DNA of 64,000 nucleotides. Source: Hominifimenecus microfluidus (GTDB taxonomy: Bacteria > Bacillota > Clostridia > Lachnospirales > Lachnospiraceae). The notes beneath the pieces are model-generated. The model saw only the letters and a list, made by a program, of their open reading frames with translations, ran no database searches and was not told the origin of the DNA. Numbering within the stretch: the first letter of the stretch is position 1; each line of letters opens with the position of its first letter. The position numbers and the translations under genes were made by a program. This document shows, piece by piece, positions 16,163 through 24,333 of the stretch. Location: positions 57,450 to 121,449 of the forward strand of contig JAJEQR010000002.1 in assembly GCA_020687485.1 (NCBI GenBank), written 5' to 3'.

Positions 16163-17416
16163 ATGACTAAAAAGAAACAGGTCGGCGTAAGATTCGACAG
16201 CAACCGTACCCGACTTAAAACAGGAGAAACCCAGCGTCCCAACGGCACTTATGCGTACCGTTGGTCAACGCCTGACGGAAAAAGGCATTCTATTTATGCT
16301 CCGACGCTGGAAAAGCTGAGAGAGCAGGAAGAACAGATTATCGTGGACAAGCACGACGGAATACGGTCGGATGTCAAAAGCATCACTGTAAATGAGATGT
16401 TCAATCTTTGGTGTCAGCTCAAAAGAGGAATCAAGGACAGCACATTCAAGAATTATATTTATATGTATGAGCTGTTTGTAAAACCGTCTTTCGGAAAGAA
16501 CCGACTTGTCCAAGTAAAAAAGTCTGATGTGCGGAAGTTCTACAACTCCCTTGCTGACGGCAAGGTTCTGAAGATTGCCACGATAGATAATGTCCATAAT
16601 GTGCTCCACCAAGTTTTTCAGGTGGCAGTCGATGATGGAATGATTCGACAGAACCCAACAGACAATATGCTCAAAGAACTGAAGCTCTCCCACGGCTTTG
16701 AGCGTGAGAAGAAAGAGGCATTGACCGTGGCGCAGCAGAAGTTGTTCTTTGACTATATGCTCAGCCATCCCAAGGACACCCACTGGTATCCAGTGTTCTA
16801 TGTTATGGCAAACACGGGGATGCGAGTCGGTGAGATCACCGGGCTTCGCTGGAGCGACATTGACTTGAAAAAGGGCATTATCCGAGTCAACCACACGCTT
16901 GTTTATTATAATCACCGTGACGAAAAGGGATGCTACTTTTCCATCAACACGCCCAAGACAAAAGCAGGTGAACGAGAAATCCCAATGACCGAGGGGGTGA
17001 AACAAGCCTTCTTAATGGAGCGAGAGTTTCAATCTCAGGCTGAAATCAGCAGTAAGAGCCGAGTGGACGGTTATGACGACTTTATTTTTGTCAACCGTTA
17101 CGGGGATGTTCAAAATCAGGGAAACCTCAACAAAGCACTCCGCCGTATGATGCGAGATTGTAATGATGAAATCCTCGAAAAATATGGAGCAGACTCTGAT
17201 CCGGTTCTGCTGCCACAGTTCAGTTGCCACATTCTCCGGCACACATTCGCAACAAGGCTATGTGAGTCGGGAGCAAACCTCAAATTCATTCAGAGCATCT
17301 TGGGACACGCTGATGTATCGACGACGATGAATATCTATGTTGATGTAACCGACGCTTTGAAAAAGAAAGAGATCACCGCCTTTGACGATTATATGACAAC
17401 TAAGCTGGAAATTTAA
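16163..17416 (+). CDS. int: Tyrosine integrase of the Tn916 type, element A
   Basis: A 417-residue protein. The N-terminal arm-binding region has GETQRPNGTYAYRWSTPDGK; a core-binding SAM-like domain follows. The catalytic domain shows Arg in TGMRVGEITGLRW, HILRHTFATR, LGHADVSTT and the nucleophile Tyr in MNIYVDVT. AGGAGG precedes ATG 16163. A strong terminator lies 2 nt after the stop. Same length as the element B integrase (62388-63641), with the arm domain most diverged. Confidence 0.93.
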   Translation: MTKKKQVGVRFDSNRTRLKTGETQRPNGTYAYRWSTPDGKRHSIYAPTLEKLREQEEQIIVDKHDGIRSDVKSITVNEMFNLWCQLKRGIKDSTFKNYIYMYELFVKPSFGKNRLVQVKKSDVRKFYNSLADGKVLKIATIDNVHNVLHQVFQVAVDDGMIRQNPTDNMLKELKLSHGFEREKKEALTVAQQKLFFDYMLSHPKDTHWYPVFYVMANTGMRVGEITGLRWSDIDLKKGIIRVNHTLVYYNHRDEKGCYFSINTPKTKAGEREIPMTEGVKQAFLMEREFQSQAEISSKSRVDGYDDFIFVNRYGDVQNQGNLNKALRRMMRDCNDEILEKYGADSDPVLLPQFSCHILRHTFATRLCESGANLKFIQSILGHADVSTTMNIYVDVTDALKKKEITAFDDYMTTKLEI

Positions 17417-17417
17417 A

Positions 17418-17460
17418 GGAAAGCACTCTGTGAGTAATTCGCAGAGTGCTTTCCCTTTTT
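17418..17460 (+). terminator. Terminator after int, element A
   Basis: GGAAAGCACTCTG and CAGAGTGCTTTCC form a 13-bp stem followed by CTTTTT. Confidence 0.9.
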
Positions 17461-17528
17461 CGCACATTTCTCAAAACTGAGGATGGAAATTATACTATAA
17501 GCAGTAATGAGAAATGGAGCGTTCAGAT

Positions 17529-18950
17529 ATGGAGAATAGTTTAAGCAGGATGCGACCGCATCTTGTATCAGAATGGTCAGAAAAGAACTTCCCGATGACT
17601 CCTGATACCGTGACCTTTGGGTCTAATAAAATTGTGTGGTGGAAAGGGGCTTGCGGTCACGAATGGCAGACAAGCATTAAAGCTCGCTCCGCAGGCGAGC
17701 AATGTCCAATATGTTCGGGAGCGAGGGTGCTTCGAGGTTATAACGACTTTGAAAGTAAGTTCCCTGAGCTTGCGAAGGAATGGTCGCCCAAGAATGAGCC
17801 GCTAAGACCGTCGATGATTACAGCGGCTACGCACAGGAAGGTAATATGGCAGTGCAAGCTCGGACACGAATGGACGGCATCCGTGAAAAGCCGGACGGTG
17901 AACGGTACGGGTTGTCCCTACTGCTCACACAACTTTGTGCTACCGGGCTTCAACGACTTGGCAAGCCGTTTTCCTGAAATCGCTGCGGAGTGGTCAGAGC
18001 GCAATCTTCCGCTGACGCCGGATCAGGTTACGGCTTTCAAGAATATTAAAGTTTGGTGGAAATGTCACTTGGGTCACGAATGGAACACATTGATTTCAAC
18101 CCGTGCAGGAGGAAGTCAGTGTCCCTATTGTAGTGGGATAAAGCTACTCAAAGGCTTTAATGACTTAAAAACAAAGTACCCTTCCCTTGCCGCAGAGTGG
18201 TCGGAAAAGAATCTGTCGTTGACTCCCGATGCGGTCAATGAGAAGTCAACTAAGAATGTTTGGTGGAAATGCAATACCTGCGGCTATGAATGGAAAGCCG
18301 TCGTCAAAGCACGGGTCAAAGGCGGTATGTGTCCTGTTTGTGCTGAGAGAGCCGTTCTGCAAGGCTATAATGACCTTGGGACAACTGATCCTTACTTGCT
18401 TTCTGAATGGGACTATGAAAAGAACTCCAAGTGGACACCGAGCAATGTATCGAGAAACTCGATGAAGGTCGTTTGGTGGAAATGCGGAGCAGGACACTCT
18501 TACCGTGCCAAAATCACAGATAGAACTATTGAGCAAAAGGGTTGCCCTCAATGTGAAGCGGAGTTTCAACAGACTCTCCCGCAGATGCTGATAATGATGT
18601 ATGGAGCACAGAACGGCATTACGGTCAAAAGCAATAGCGACTCGGAGCTTGGAATGCGACTTGTTGCATACCTCCCTGAATTACATTGTGCGGTCGATAT
18701 TGCCGGAGCAACCGTGACGGAGAAAAGAGAGCAAAGCGTGAAAGCCCACATTTGTCAAAGTAACCGGCTGGGTTACTACCTTATTAAAAGAACTGCGGAT
18801 GCTTCGCAAATGGCAGCGGAAATCAAAACGCTATTTATCCGCAATCATATCTATCTCCATACGGATTCCGAGAAAGATGTTCAAGTGCTTCGAGAGAGAT
18901 TTTTAGAATGGAAATATCGAAATGCTTGTAAACTGAACGGAAAATATTGA
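17529..18950 (+). CDS. Five-repeat treble-clef zinc protein with nuclease-like C-terminus, element A
   Basis: About 473 residues. Five tandem units of about 66-70 residues each carry EWS-x-K-N, WWKC or WQCK, GHEW and a CPxC pair, the treble-clef zinc finger of PF14311. The last 110 residues (LGMRLVAYLPELHCAVDIAG, then LGYYLIKRT) follow the outline of a PD-(D/E)XK nuclease, but the usual acidic pair and Lys are not intact. The start at ATG 17529 is preferred over 17514 because GGAG precedes it and it aligns with the paralogue at 22231. It lies between int and the attachment site. Function unknown. Confidence 0.75.
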   Translation: MENSLSRMRPHLVSEWSEKNFPMTPDTVTFGSNKIVWWKGACGHEWQTSIKARSAGEQCPICSGARVLRGYNDFESKFPELAKEWSPKNEPLRPSMITAATHRKVIWQCKLGHEWTASVKSRTVNGTGCPYCSHNFVLPGFNDLASRFPEIAAEWSERNLPLTPDQVTAFKNIKVWWKCHLGHEWNTLISTRAGGSQCPYCSGIKLLKGFNDLKTKYPSLAAEWSEKNLSLTPDAVNEKSTKNVWWKCNTCGYEWKAVVKARVKGGMCPVCAERAVLQGYNDLGTTDPYLLSEWDYEKNSKWTPSNVSRNSMKVVWWKCGAGHSYRAKITDRTIEQKGCPQCEAEFQQTLPQMLIMMYGAQNGITVKSNSDSELGMRLVAYLPELHCAVDIAGATVTEKREQSVKAHICQSNRLGYYLIKRTADASQMAAEIKTLFIRNHIYLHTDSEKDVQVLRERFLEWKYRNACKLNGKY

Positions 18951-18960
18951 GTTTCGTTAA

Positions 18961-19008
18961 GCCGTGTGTTATACTGTTTTAGTCGTAAGTTTCAGTATAG
19001 CACACGGC
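18961..19008 (+). terminator. Hairpin after the treble-clef gene
   Basis: GCCGTGTG...ATACTG pairs with CAGTAT...CACACGGC, followed by a short T-rich stretch. A moderate terminator. Confidence 0.55.
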
Positions 19009-19033
19009 TCGTTTTCAAAAAAATGAAGCCACC

Positions 19034-19108
19034 TTACGCCAGCTTACTCCACGGCTTACGCCATTAGATTTTCCGCCATCTGAATTAGGCGTAACTGAGC
19101 TTACCCCA
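19034..19108 (+). repeat. TTACGCCA repeats near the right end of element A
   Basis: TTACGCCA at 19034-19041, TTACTCCA at 19044-19051, TTACGCCA at 19056-19063, inverted GGCGTAA at 19088-19094 and TTACCCCA at 19101-19108. They lie 78 nt inside the proposed attachment core, where Tn916-type Int proteins have arm-type binding sites. Confidence 0.6.
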
Positions 19109-19185
19109 GCTTCAAATGAGTAGATGCCGGTCGGGACTTATAGACGCTAAGCGGAGCTTATCTAAGGCTGGTCACGAAAATCCCC

Positions 19186-19202
19186 ACAATGAAGTCCTTA
19201 GA
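19186..19202 (+). other. Proposed attachment core between elements A and B
   Basis: ACAATGAAGTCCTTAGA differs at one position from 63836-63852. Both are preceded by similar bases (AAATC then CCC), and both read T-M-K-S-L in the same frame; the single mismatch is silent (TCC/TCG, Ser). It is taken as the right end of A and left end of B. Confidence 0.6.
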
Positions 19203-19659
19203 TGGTGTAAATAAGAAAAATGATGTAAATAATACAGCTTCTGAAGCACCTGAAAAAAATGTAAAAACTGAGTCTGAAAAGATTGATTTTTCTAAGGTAA
19301 AGGTAGAGCCTTTATTTGAGGAATTTGTTGATTTTGATACATTCAGCAAGTCAGATTTCCGTGCAGTAAAGGTTAAAGAGTGTGTTGCAGTACCGAAGTC
19401 AAAGAAACTGTTACAGTTTACGCTTGATGACGGAACAGGCACAGACAGAACTATTTTAAGCGGTATTCATAGCTTTTATGAGCCGGAAGAACTGGTTGGA
19501 AAGACTCTTATTGCTATCACAAATCTTCCACCGAGAGCTATGATGGGCATTGACTCTTGCGGTATGCTCCTCAGTGCTATTCATGAAGAAGAAGGCGAAG
19601 AAAAGCTTCATCTTCTGATGGTTGATGACCACATTCCGGCAGGTGCAAAACTCTATTAA
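19189..19659 (+). pseudogene. metG: 3' fragment of methionyl-tRNA synthetase (C-terminal tRNA-binding domain)
   Basis: The 156-codon frame has a Lys/Glu/Asn-rich linker, then KVEPLFEEFVDFDTFSKSDF, a Trbp111/MetRS-C OB-fold (FTLDDGTGTDRTILSGIHSF, EELVGKTLIAITNLPPRAMM, DSCGMLLSA) and the typical end DDHIPAGAKLY. It starts exactly at the attachment core with no ribosome site, so it is not a free-standing CsaA-like gene but the tail of a synthetase. Low GC sets it apart from the clpC region, suggesting it came from another host. Likely carried at the left end of element B to complete the target gene on insertion (inference). Confidence 0.7.
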
Positions 19660-19754
19660 GATGATGTAAAGATGTACCGTTTTACTAAATAGACGGGACA
19701 TACTTCATTTGATAAAAAACTGAAAACACAGCGATTTACATCAAACTTACATCA
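19221..19754 (+). repeat. ATTTACATCA-type repeats at the left end of element B
   Basis: Inverted TGATGTAAAT (19221-19230), inverted GATGATGTAAAG (19660-19671), direct ATTTACATCA (19734-19743) and CTTACATCA (19746-19754). The same decamer occurs twice in tandem at 63684-63702, at the other end of B. Candidate Int arm-type sites. Confidence 0.55.
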
Positions 19755-19807
19755 TTTGATGCAGAAATCGGTGCAAGCAAGAAAAAATCGCATAATTAGT
19801 ACGATGA

Positions 19808-19842
19808 ATGGGCAATTCCAAATCGGGATTGCCCATTTTTTT
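19808..19842 (+). terminator. Terminator after the metG fragment
   Basis: ATGGGCAAT and ATTGCCCAT stem with an 11-nt loop, followed by seven T. Confidence 0.75.
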
Positions 19843-19869
19843 GAAGAAATATAAAGTGATGGAGATAGT

Positions 19870-20520
19870 ATGTTGCGGAAGGACATAAAACAAGTGATTT
19901 GTTCTCTTGTTTCTGAATTGGATTTTTATTTTGAAGAAAGAGGATTTAAAAGAAGAAAAAACGGACTTATCTATGTGCGGAAAGTTGGTACTACTATTCA
20001 AAAAATTGATATGGTGTTTTTCTCTAATCCATCGTATTATCAGAATGTATTAGCACATATATATCCTCATATGGAGATTCTTTTTCCTAATGTAAATAGC
20101 ACGGCTAAGATTTTTGCTAGTAAACTAATTCCAGAAAAATGGTTAGATAAATTTACGATTAGACAACCTATACAGATATACTCAAATTCAGAAGATTTCT
20201 GCCTTAAAGATATTAGTAATTATGAGTGTCTAAAAGAAGAAATGCTTGCTTTTTTCAAAGAGTATACTATGCCTTTGCTTGAACAATTAACTTGTGAAAA
20301 AGATTATTTGGCACTTTATGAAAATAAAGATAAACGAATCATATGGGATGATAATCAATTTTTATATATTGCAAGTGCATATTTTAATGAACATAGACTT
20401 AAAGAAGCAACTCAAGTAATTGAAAAGCGGTTCGGAAAGCCGGGATTACGAAAACGATATAAACAAGTTTTTGATTTTATTGAAAACATAGATTGCTCAG
20501 ACGGGTATAAAGGAAGATAA
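19870..20520 (+). CDS. DUF4304-like/immunity-like protein
   Basis: A 216-residue, AT-rich gene. The N-terminus (LVSELDFYFEERGFKRRKNG, YVRKVGTTIQKIDMVFFSNP) resembles DUF4304-type proteins often encoded in immunity gene arrays; the rest is unassigned. First of four short genes on one strand with about 30 % GC, well below the flanking ICE genes. No toxin is visible nearby. Confidence 0.5.
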   Translation: MLRKDIKQVICSLVSELDFYFEERGFKRRKNGLIYVRKVGTTIQKIDMVFFSNPSYYQNVLAHIYPHMEILFPNVNSTAKIFASKLIPEKWLDKFTIRQPIQIYSNSEDFCLKDISNYECLKEEMLAFFKEYTMPLLEQLTCEKDYLALYENKDKRIIWDDNQFLYIASAYFNEHRLKEATQVIEKRFGKPGLRKRYKQVFDFIENIDCSDGYKGR

Positions 20521-20524
20521 TATT

Positions 20525-21064
20525 ATGGCGACTAAAAGTTTTAGAATATTTGCGACAAAAGAAGATTTATTCTCCATTTTTTCTGACTTTCAGCAAAATG
20601 TTAAAATTCATTATTTCAAATGTGGGCGTATGTATGACTTGATAGAAACCTCTGATATAACGAAAGATAGTCTTTTTGGTATTAACCAAAAGGGCAATCT
20701 CCTCAACAGTCAATGGCTTGTATGTTATAGTGATACAATACCTTTGAAGAGAAAAAACAATATGTGCCTAGATAATAATATTTTTTTCTTAGACCAAGAA
20801 GTAAATGAGTCTTCTGCTGTTATAAATATAGGTGGAATTTATGAGGATAAAACTCTGTTTCCAACGGAGATAAGTACAATTTGGTATGAAAAATCAGAAT
20901 CTAAAGAACTTTATACTATGTTAAAAAAATCGTGTAAAAAATATACGGCTTGTACTCAACATGGGTATTTAATAGGAAAAAACGCATTATTGTGTAAAGA
21001 AAAATATCGTTTTTGTACAATAAGTATTGATAGTCCTCGAATATATGATTTAAAATTAAAATAG
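20525..21064 (+). CDS. Hypothetical protein in the AT-rich cluster
   Basis: A 179-residue protein (MATKSFRIFATKEDLFSIFS; YDLIETSDITKDSLFGINQK; ESSAVINIGGIYEDKTLFPT; HGYLIGKNALLCKEKYR). No family recognised; size and context suggest an immunity or phage-related function. AAGGAAG lies upstream of the ATG, 4 nt after the previous stop. Confidence 0.55.
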   Translation: MATKSFRIFATKEDLFSIFSDFQQNVKIHYFKCGRMYDLIETSDITKDSLFGINQKGNLLNSQWLVCYSDTIPLKRKNNMCLDNNIFFLDQEVNESSAVINIGGIYEDKTLFPTEISTIWYEKSESKELYTMLKKSCKKYTACTQHGYLIGKNALLCKEKYRFCTISIDSPRIYDLKLK

Positions 21065-21094
21065 AAAAGAAACAGTTTTGGAGAGGTACTTTAA

Positions 21095-21487
21095 ATGGAA
21101 TTGAATATAAATTCTCCGGCTTATTTTACAAATCATTATGGAGTAGATGATGAGGTATATAGATATTGTCAGAATCTACATAATTACTTCAAAACAAAAG
21201 AATACAGTGAAACTTTAACTATAATTGGAATAACACCCATTGTTGCTCCAAAGGAAGTATATAATCAAGGATTATGGAAAGAGAAAGTTCAAATAGTATC
21301 TTTGGGAACTTGTGCAATGATTGATGTTAGAATGGATTTTGAAAGCTATTATAATGCAGATAGTGATGGAAAACTTCAGTTAATTGAAGAAATGCTTATC
21401 AAAGCTATAAAAAAGGTAAAAACAAGAGGAAAATTTGATTTAGAAAAATTCAAAGAAGATTTATTGAATTACAAAATTATAAAATGA
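21095..21487 (+). CDS. Small immunity-like protein
   Basis: A 130-residue protein (MELNINSPAYFTNHYGVDDE; SETLTIIGITPIVAPKEVYN; CAMIDVRMDFESYYNADSDG; VKTRGKFDLEKFKEDLL). The alpha/beta layout is typical of immunity proteins of polymorphic toxins, but the family is not certain. GGAGAGG precedes the ATG. Confidence 0.55.
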   Translation: MELNINSPAYFTNHYGVDDEVYRYCQNLHNYFKTKEYSETLTIIGITPIVAPKEVYNQGLWKEKVQIVSLGTCAMIDVRMDFESYYNADSDGKLQLIEEMLIKAIKKVKTRGKFDLEKFKEDLLNYKIIK

Positions 21488-21550
21488 AAAATGGATTGTA
21501 ATGACGATAAATACACGAAAATGTTTGTGAAACCGAGTTATGGGAGTAAT

Positions 21551-22102
21551 ATGATGAACGAGCTAATTCAAAATATTATGGATAATGTAGATAAAAAAGG
21601 TGTTCAAAGAGATTGCAAAAAACTATTAAAAAAGTGTAATCTGAAATCTGAAAAGGATACGGGATTTATTACAGAATTAGCAATTTGGTTATATATTTAC
21701 GGATATGAAAAGGAAGCAATTTCGGTTTGTGATTTATTTGCAAATGAAAAGTTTACCGGTAATTATACGCTTTGGAGTAATATAGACCATGCATATTGTC
21801 TAAAAGCAAGGATACTCAGAGAGCAAGGAAATCTAAATGAAAGCCAAAAAATCATCAAGTTTGTCAATCAGTACAGGCACCCTGAGCTATACATAAACGG
21901 TGTGGAACATTTTCTTAAAACATTGGATATAAATATTCAAAGCAATCTTGATTATAATTCCAAAGCAGGAGCAAGGGGTTGGAGATTATTAAAGTTTGAA
22001 TTGGCGATTGCATATAGAGAAGCTGGAAAATATCCATTGCCAGATGAGCAGTTAGAAGAAGTAATTGATGAACTAAAGAGTATATTATCAAAAGAAGCAT
22101 AA
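21551..22102 (+). CDS. Helical (TPR-like) protein in the AT-rich cluster
   Basis: About 183 residues, mainly helical: FITELAIWLYIYGYEKEAIS and HAYCLKARILREQGNLNESQ resemble TPR helices, and it ends LPDEQLEEVIDELKSILS. ATG 21551 is preferred (GGGAG just upstream); the frame is open from 21491. A terminator follows. Function unknown. Confidence 0.55.
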   Translation: MMNELIQNIMDNVDKKGVQRDCKKLLKKCNLKSEKDTGFITELAIWLYIYGYEKEAISVCDLFANEKFTGNYTLWSNIDHAYCLKARILREQGNLNESQKIIKFVNQYRHPELYINGVEHFLKTLDINIQSNLDYNSKAGARGWRLLKFELAIAYREAGKYPLPDEQLEEVIDELKSILSKEA

Positions 22103-22111
22103 TAGATTATA

Positions 22112-22156
22112 TAGCCCTTTGAGAGAGGACAAATCCTTTTCTCAAAGGGCTTTTTC
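22112..22156 (+). terminator. Terminator closing the AT-rich cluster
   Basis: AGCCCTTTGAGA pairs with TCTCAAAGGGCT, followed by TTTTCTGTTT. Confidence 0.85.
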
Positions 22157-22230
22157 TGTTTATACGGATATTCGTAAACTACAAGATAAAGCCAAAACTT
22201 TATATACTCTAAGCACAAGGAGGTTGAGGT

Positions 22231-23622
22231 TTGGCTATGAACAACAGTTTAGCAGAAGTACACCCGGAGCTTGTTTTTGAGTGGTCGGAGAAGAATTTAC
22301 CGCTTACACCTGATGACATTACTTTCGGTTCAAATAAAAAAATATGGTGGAAAGGTGCTTGCGGTCACGAATGGCAGACAAGCGTTAAGGCTCGTTCTAA
22401 TGGAGAAAAATGCCCGATATGTTCCAGTGCGAGAGTAATTGCGGGTATTAACGATTTGGCGACATTAGAGCCATTACTTGTAAAACAGTGGTCGAAAAAG
22501 AATAAGATAAAACCGGCAGAGGTTTCTATTGGTTCTCATAAGAAAGTGATATGGAGATGTAAAAAAGGTCACGAGTGGGAAACTGCCGTTAAGAGCAGGA
22601 CAATAAATAAAACAGGTTGCCCGTATTGCTCTCATAATAAAGTGTTGGCAGGATTTAATGACCTTGCAACGCTTCTGCCGGATATAGCTGCCGAGTGGTC
22701 GGACAGAAATTATCCGTTATTTCCAAATCAGGTTACGGTCTTTGCCAATCGTAAGGCTTGGTGGAAGTGTAAGGATTGTGGCAGAGAGTGGAACACCCTT
22801 ATTTCTACCCGTTCCGGTGGTAGCAAATGCCCGTATTGCAGTGGGTATATATTTCTGAAAGGATTTAATGATTTGCAGACAACACACCCTGAAATTGCTT
22901 CGGAGTGGTCGGAGAAGAACTTGCCGTTGAAGCCTGATGAAGTAAATGCAAAGTCGAGGAAAAATGTCTGGTGGAGATGCAGTAAATGCGGTAACGAGTG
23001 GAAATCAGTTATCAATGCCCGTGTGAAAGGTACGGTATGCCCAGTTTGTGCAGAGAGAGAAGTTCTTGACGGATATAATGATTTGGCGACAACAGACAGT
23101 CAGCTTCTCAGCGAATGGGATTATGAACAGAATAAATTGAAACCGACACAAGTATCACGAACTTCAGCAAAGAGAGCGTGGTGGAAATGCAGGCACGGTC
23201 ATTCGTGGAGTATGAAGATAAATGAAAGAACGATATTGAATAAAGGCTGCCGAATTTGTGAGCAGGAGTATTTGTCATTGTTCCCTGCTTTGGCGGTCAG
23301 TTATTATTCCAATAGGAAAGGCTTGAAAGCAGAACTTGGTTCTGACCGATTGCTTGGAGTTCCGCTTGAAACATACATACCTTCAGAAAAGTTGGCTATT
23401 GAGTCAGGAAGTGCTGACGAGAATATAGAAATAATGAAAGCATATATGTGTGAGCAACGAGGAATAAGACTGATTAAACTGCCGATGAAAGGCACTGAAC
23501 TGGATTATGCCGACAGCTTAAAAAGAGCTTTTCAGAACGTACATATATTTATTTCTTCTGATACAGAGGAAGATGTGGAGATAATCAAAAATACATTTGA
23601 AAGATGGAGGGACAGCCAATGA
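22231..23622 (+). CDS. Five-repeat treble-clef zinc protein, element B
   Basis: A 463-residue paralogue of 17529-18950, with five EWS-x-K-N / WWK-C / GHEW / CPxC units. The C-terminal domain has AIESG where active PD-(D/E)XK nucleases have an acidic pair, then GIRLIKLPMK. TTG 22231 has AGGAGG at a better distance (7 nt) than the in-frame ATG at 22237. Translationally coupled to the small gene at 23619 by ATGA overlap. Unknown function; a DNA- or RNA-binding role is likely from the fingers. Confidence 0.75.
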   Translation: MAMNNSLAEVHPELVFEWSEKNLPLTPDDITFGSNKKIWWKGACGHEWQTSVKARSNGEKCPICSSARVIAGINDLATLEPLLVKQWSKKNKIKPAEVSIGSHKKVIWRCKKGHEWETAVKSRTINKTGCPYCSHNKVLAGFNDLATLLPDIAAEWSDRNYPLFPNQVTVFANRKAWWKCKDCGREWNTLISTRSGGSKCPYCSGYIFLKGFNDLQTTHPEIASEWSEKNLPLKPDEVNAKSRKNVWWRCSKCGNEWKSVINARVKGTVCPVCAEREVLDGYNDLATTDSQLLSEWDYEQNKLKPTQVSRTSAKRAWWKCRHGHSWSMKINERTILNKGCRICEQEYLSLFPALAVSYYSNRKGLKAELGSDRLLGVPLETYIPSEKLAIESGSADENIEIMKAYMCEQRGIRLIKLPMKGTELDYADSLKRAFQNVHIFISSDTEEDVEIIKNTFERWRDSQ

Positions 23623-23798
23623 GAGAGAAAACCTATCATCTATACTTAAATGAAGAAGAACGAAGCCGAGTGATACAATCGCTCATTGAACTGAAGAACA
23701 ATTTAGCAGCTCAGGGACGATACACCGATGCAGTAGATGATGTCCTCTGCAAAGTGCTTGAAGCAAAGAAAAAGAAATTGAAAATTGAATACATTTAG
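23619..23798 (+). CDS. Small ICE-conserved protein coupled to the treble-clef gene
   Basis: A 59-residue protein (TYHLYLNEEERSRVIQSLIE; GRYTDAVDDVLCKVLEAKKK). The same pattern, hYHhxLxxxExxxhIxSLxxxK...G(K/R)xTDAVDD, is found at 43727-43930 upstream of virD4. GGAGG precedes ATG 23619, which overlaps the previous stop. Confidence 0.7.
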   Translation: MREKTYHLYLNEEERSRVIQSLIELKNNLAAQGRYTDAVDDVLCKVLEAKKKKLKIEYI

Positions 23799-23885
23799 AA
23801 CGTGTTTTGCTGTCTGTTTCCTAACCGGAGCAGGCGGCTTTTTTAATTTCCAAAAATTTTTTTGAAATATTTTTGGAAAAGCGGA

Positions 23886-23946
23886 GATTTTGGGTGTGCA
23901 TTTCATACCCCTTTGTCCAAATGAGTGAAGGGGTTCATTCCGGATA
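23886..23946 (+). repeat. ICE-internal repeat with hairpin, copy 1
   Basis: About 60 nt that recur at 60669-60734. The core ACCCCTT-N14-AAGGGGT hairpin has the conserved loop TGTCCAAATGAGTG and is followed by ATTCCGGATA. Upstream similarity reaches back to about 23854, where the sequence matches the last codons of the sigma-like gene in frame, so this copy looks like a transplanted sigma-gene 3' end plus its downstream spacer. Confidence 0.6.
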
Positions 23947-24034
23947 GCAAAAACGGAAGCCTTTTCGCTTGAAAATTGAATAAGTCATTCACTAAGACTT
24001 TATTTCTGATGATAGCCACTTTAGCAGGTACGCC

Positions 24035-24163
24035 GTGATTTCTGTATTTCAGAATAGCGAGAACTCCGGTTATGAGTATCAGGTTGCTCCTGATATGGCG
24101 ATGACAGTCAGAATGATAATGATACTTCTCTACGGAGCTGGCGGAGTACCCGGCAGAGGTTAG
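24035..24163 (+). CDS. Possible 42-residue protein ahead of parA
   Basis: A GTG-started frame (VISVFQNSENSGYEYQVAPD then MAMTVRMIMILLYGAGGVPG). Coding-like, but no clear ribosome site, and the frame is open upstream to about 23991. It may be a small conserved ICE protein or the end of a decayed gene. The rest of 23947-24333 holds no other gene. Confidence 0.3.
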   Translation: MISVFQNSENSGYEYQVAPDMAMTVRMIMILLYGAGGVPGRG

Positions 24164-24248
24164 AATCCTATGATACAGATAAGCAGTCTGTTCCTTAGTG
24201 ACTTCCCATAAGCATTTTGCTTGGCAAGGGGTGTTGAGAACAAATATT

Positions 24249-24288
24249 GCTATGACCGATTAGGAAATGAATCGGTCAGGTACATAGC
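24249..24288 (+). other. Two-part hairpin upstream of parA
   Basis: GCTATG/CATAGC and ACCGATT/AATCGGT stack into one stem-loop, 46 nt before the parA start. Possible partition site or 5'UTR control element. Confidence 0.4.
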
Positions 24289-24333
24289 CATAATGCGGTG
24301 GCTATGAATTTTCAGAAAGGAGGGCAAAAAGAA

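Noticed and set aside
19189..19659. Free-standing CsaA-like tRNA-binding chaperone gene
   Set aside because: It has a MetRS-type linker and end, no ribosome site at the ATG, and begins exactly at the attachment core. A synthetase tail explains all three.
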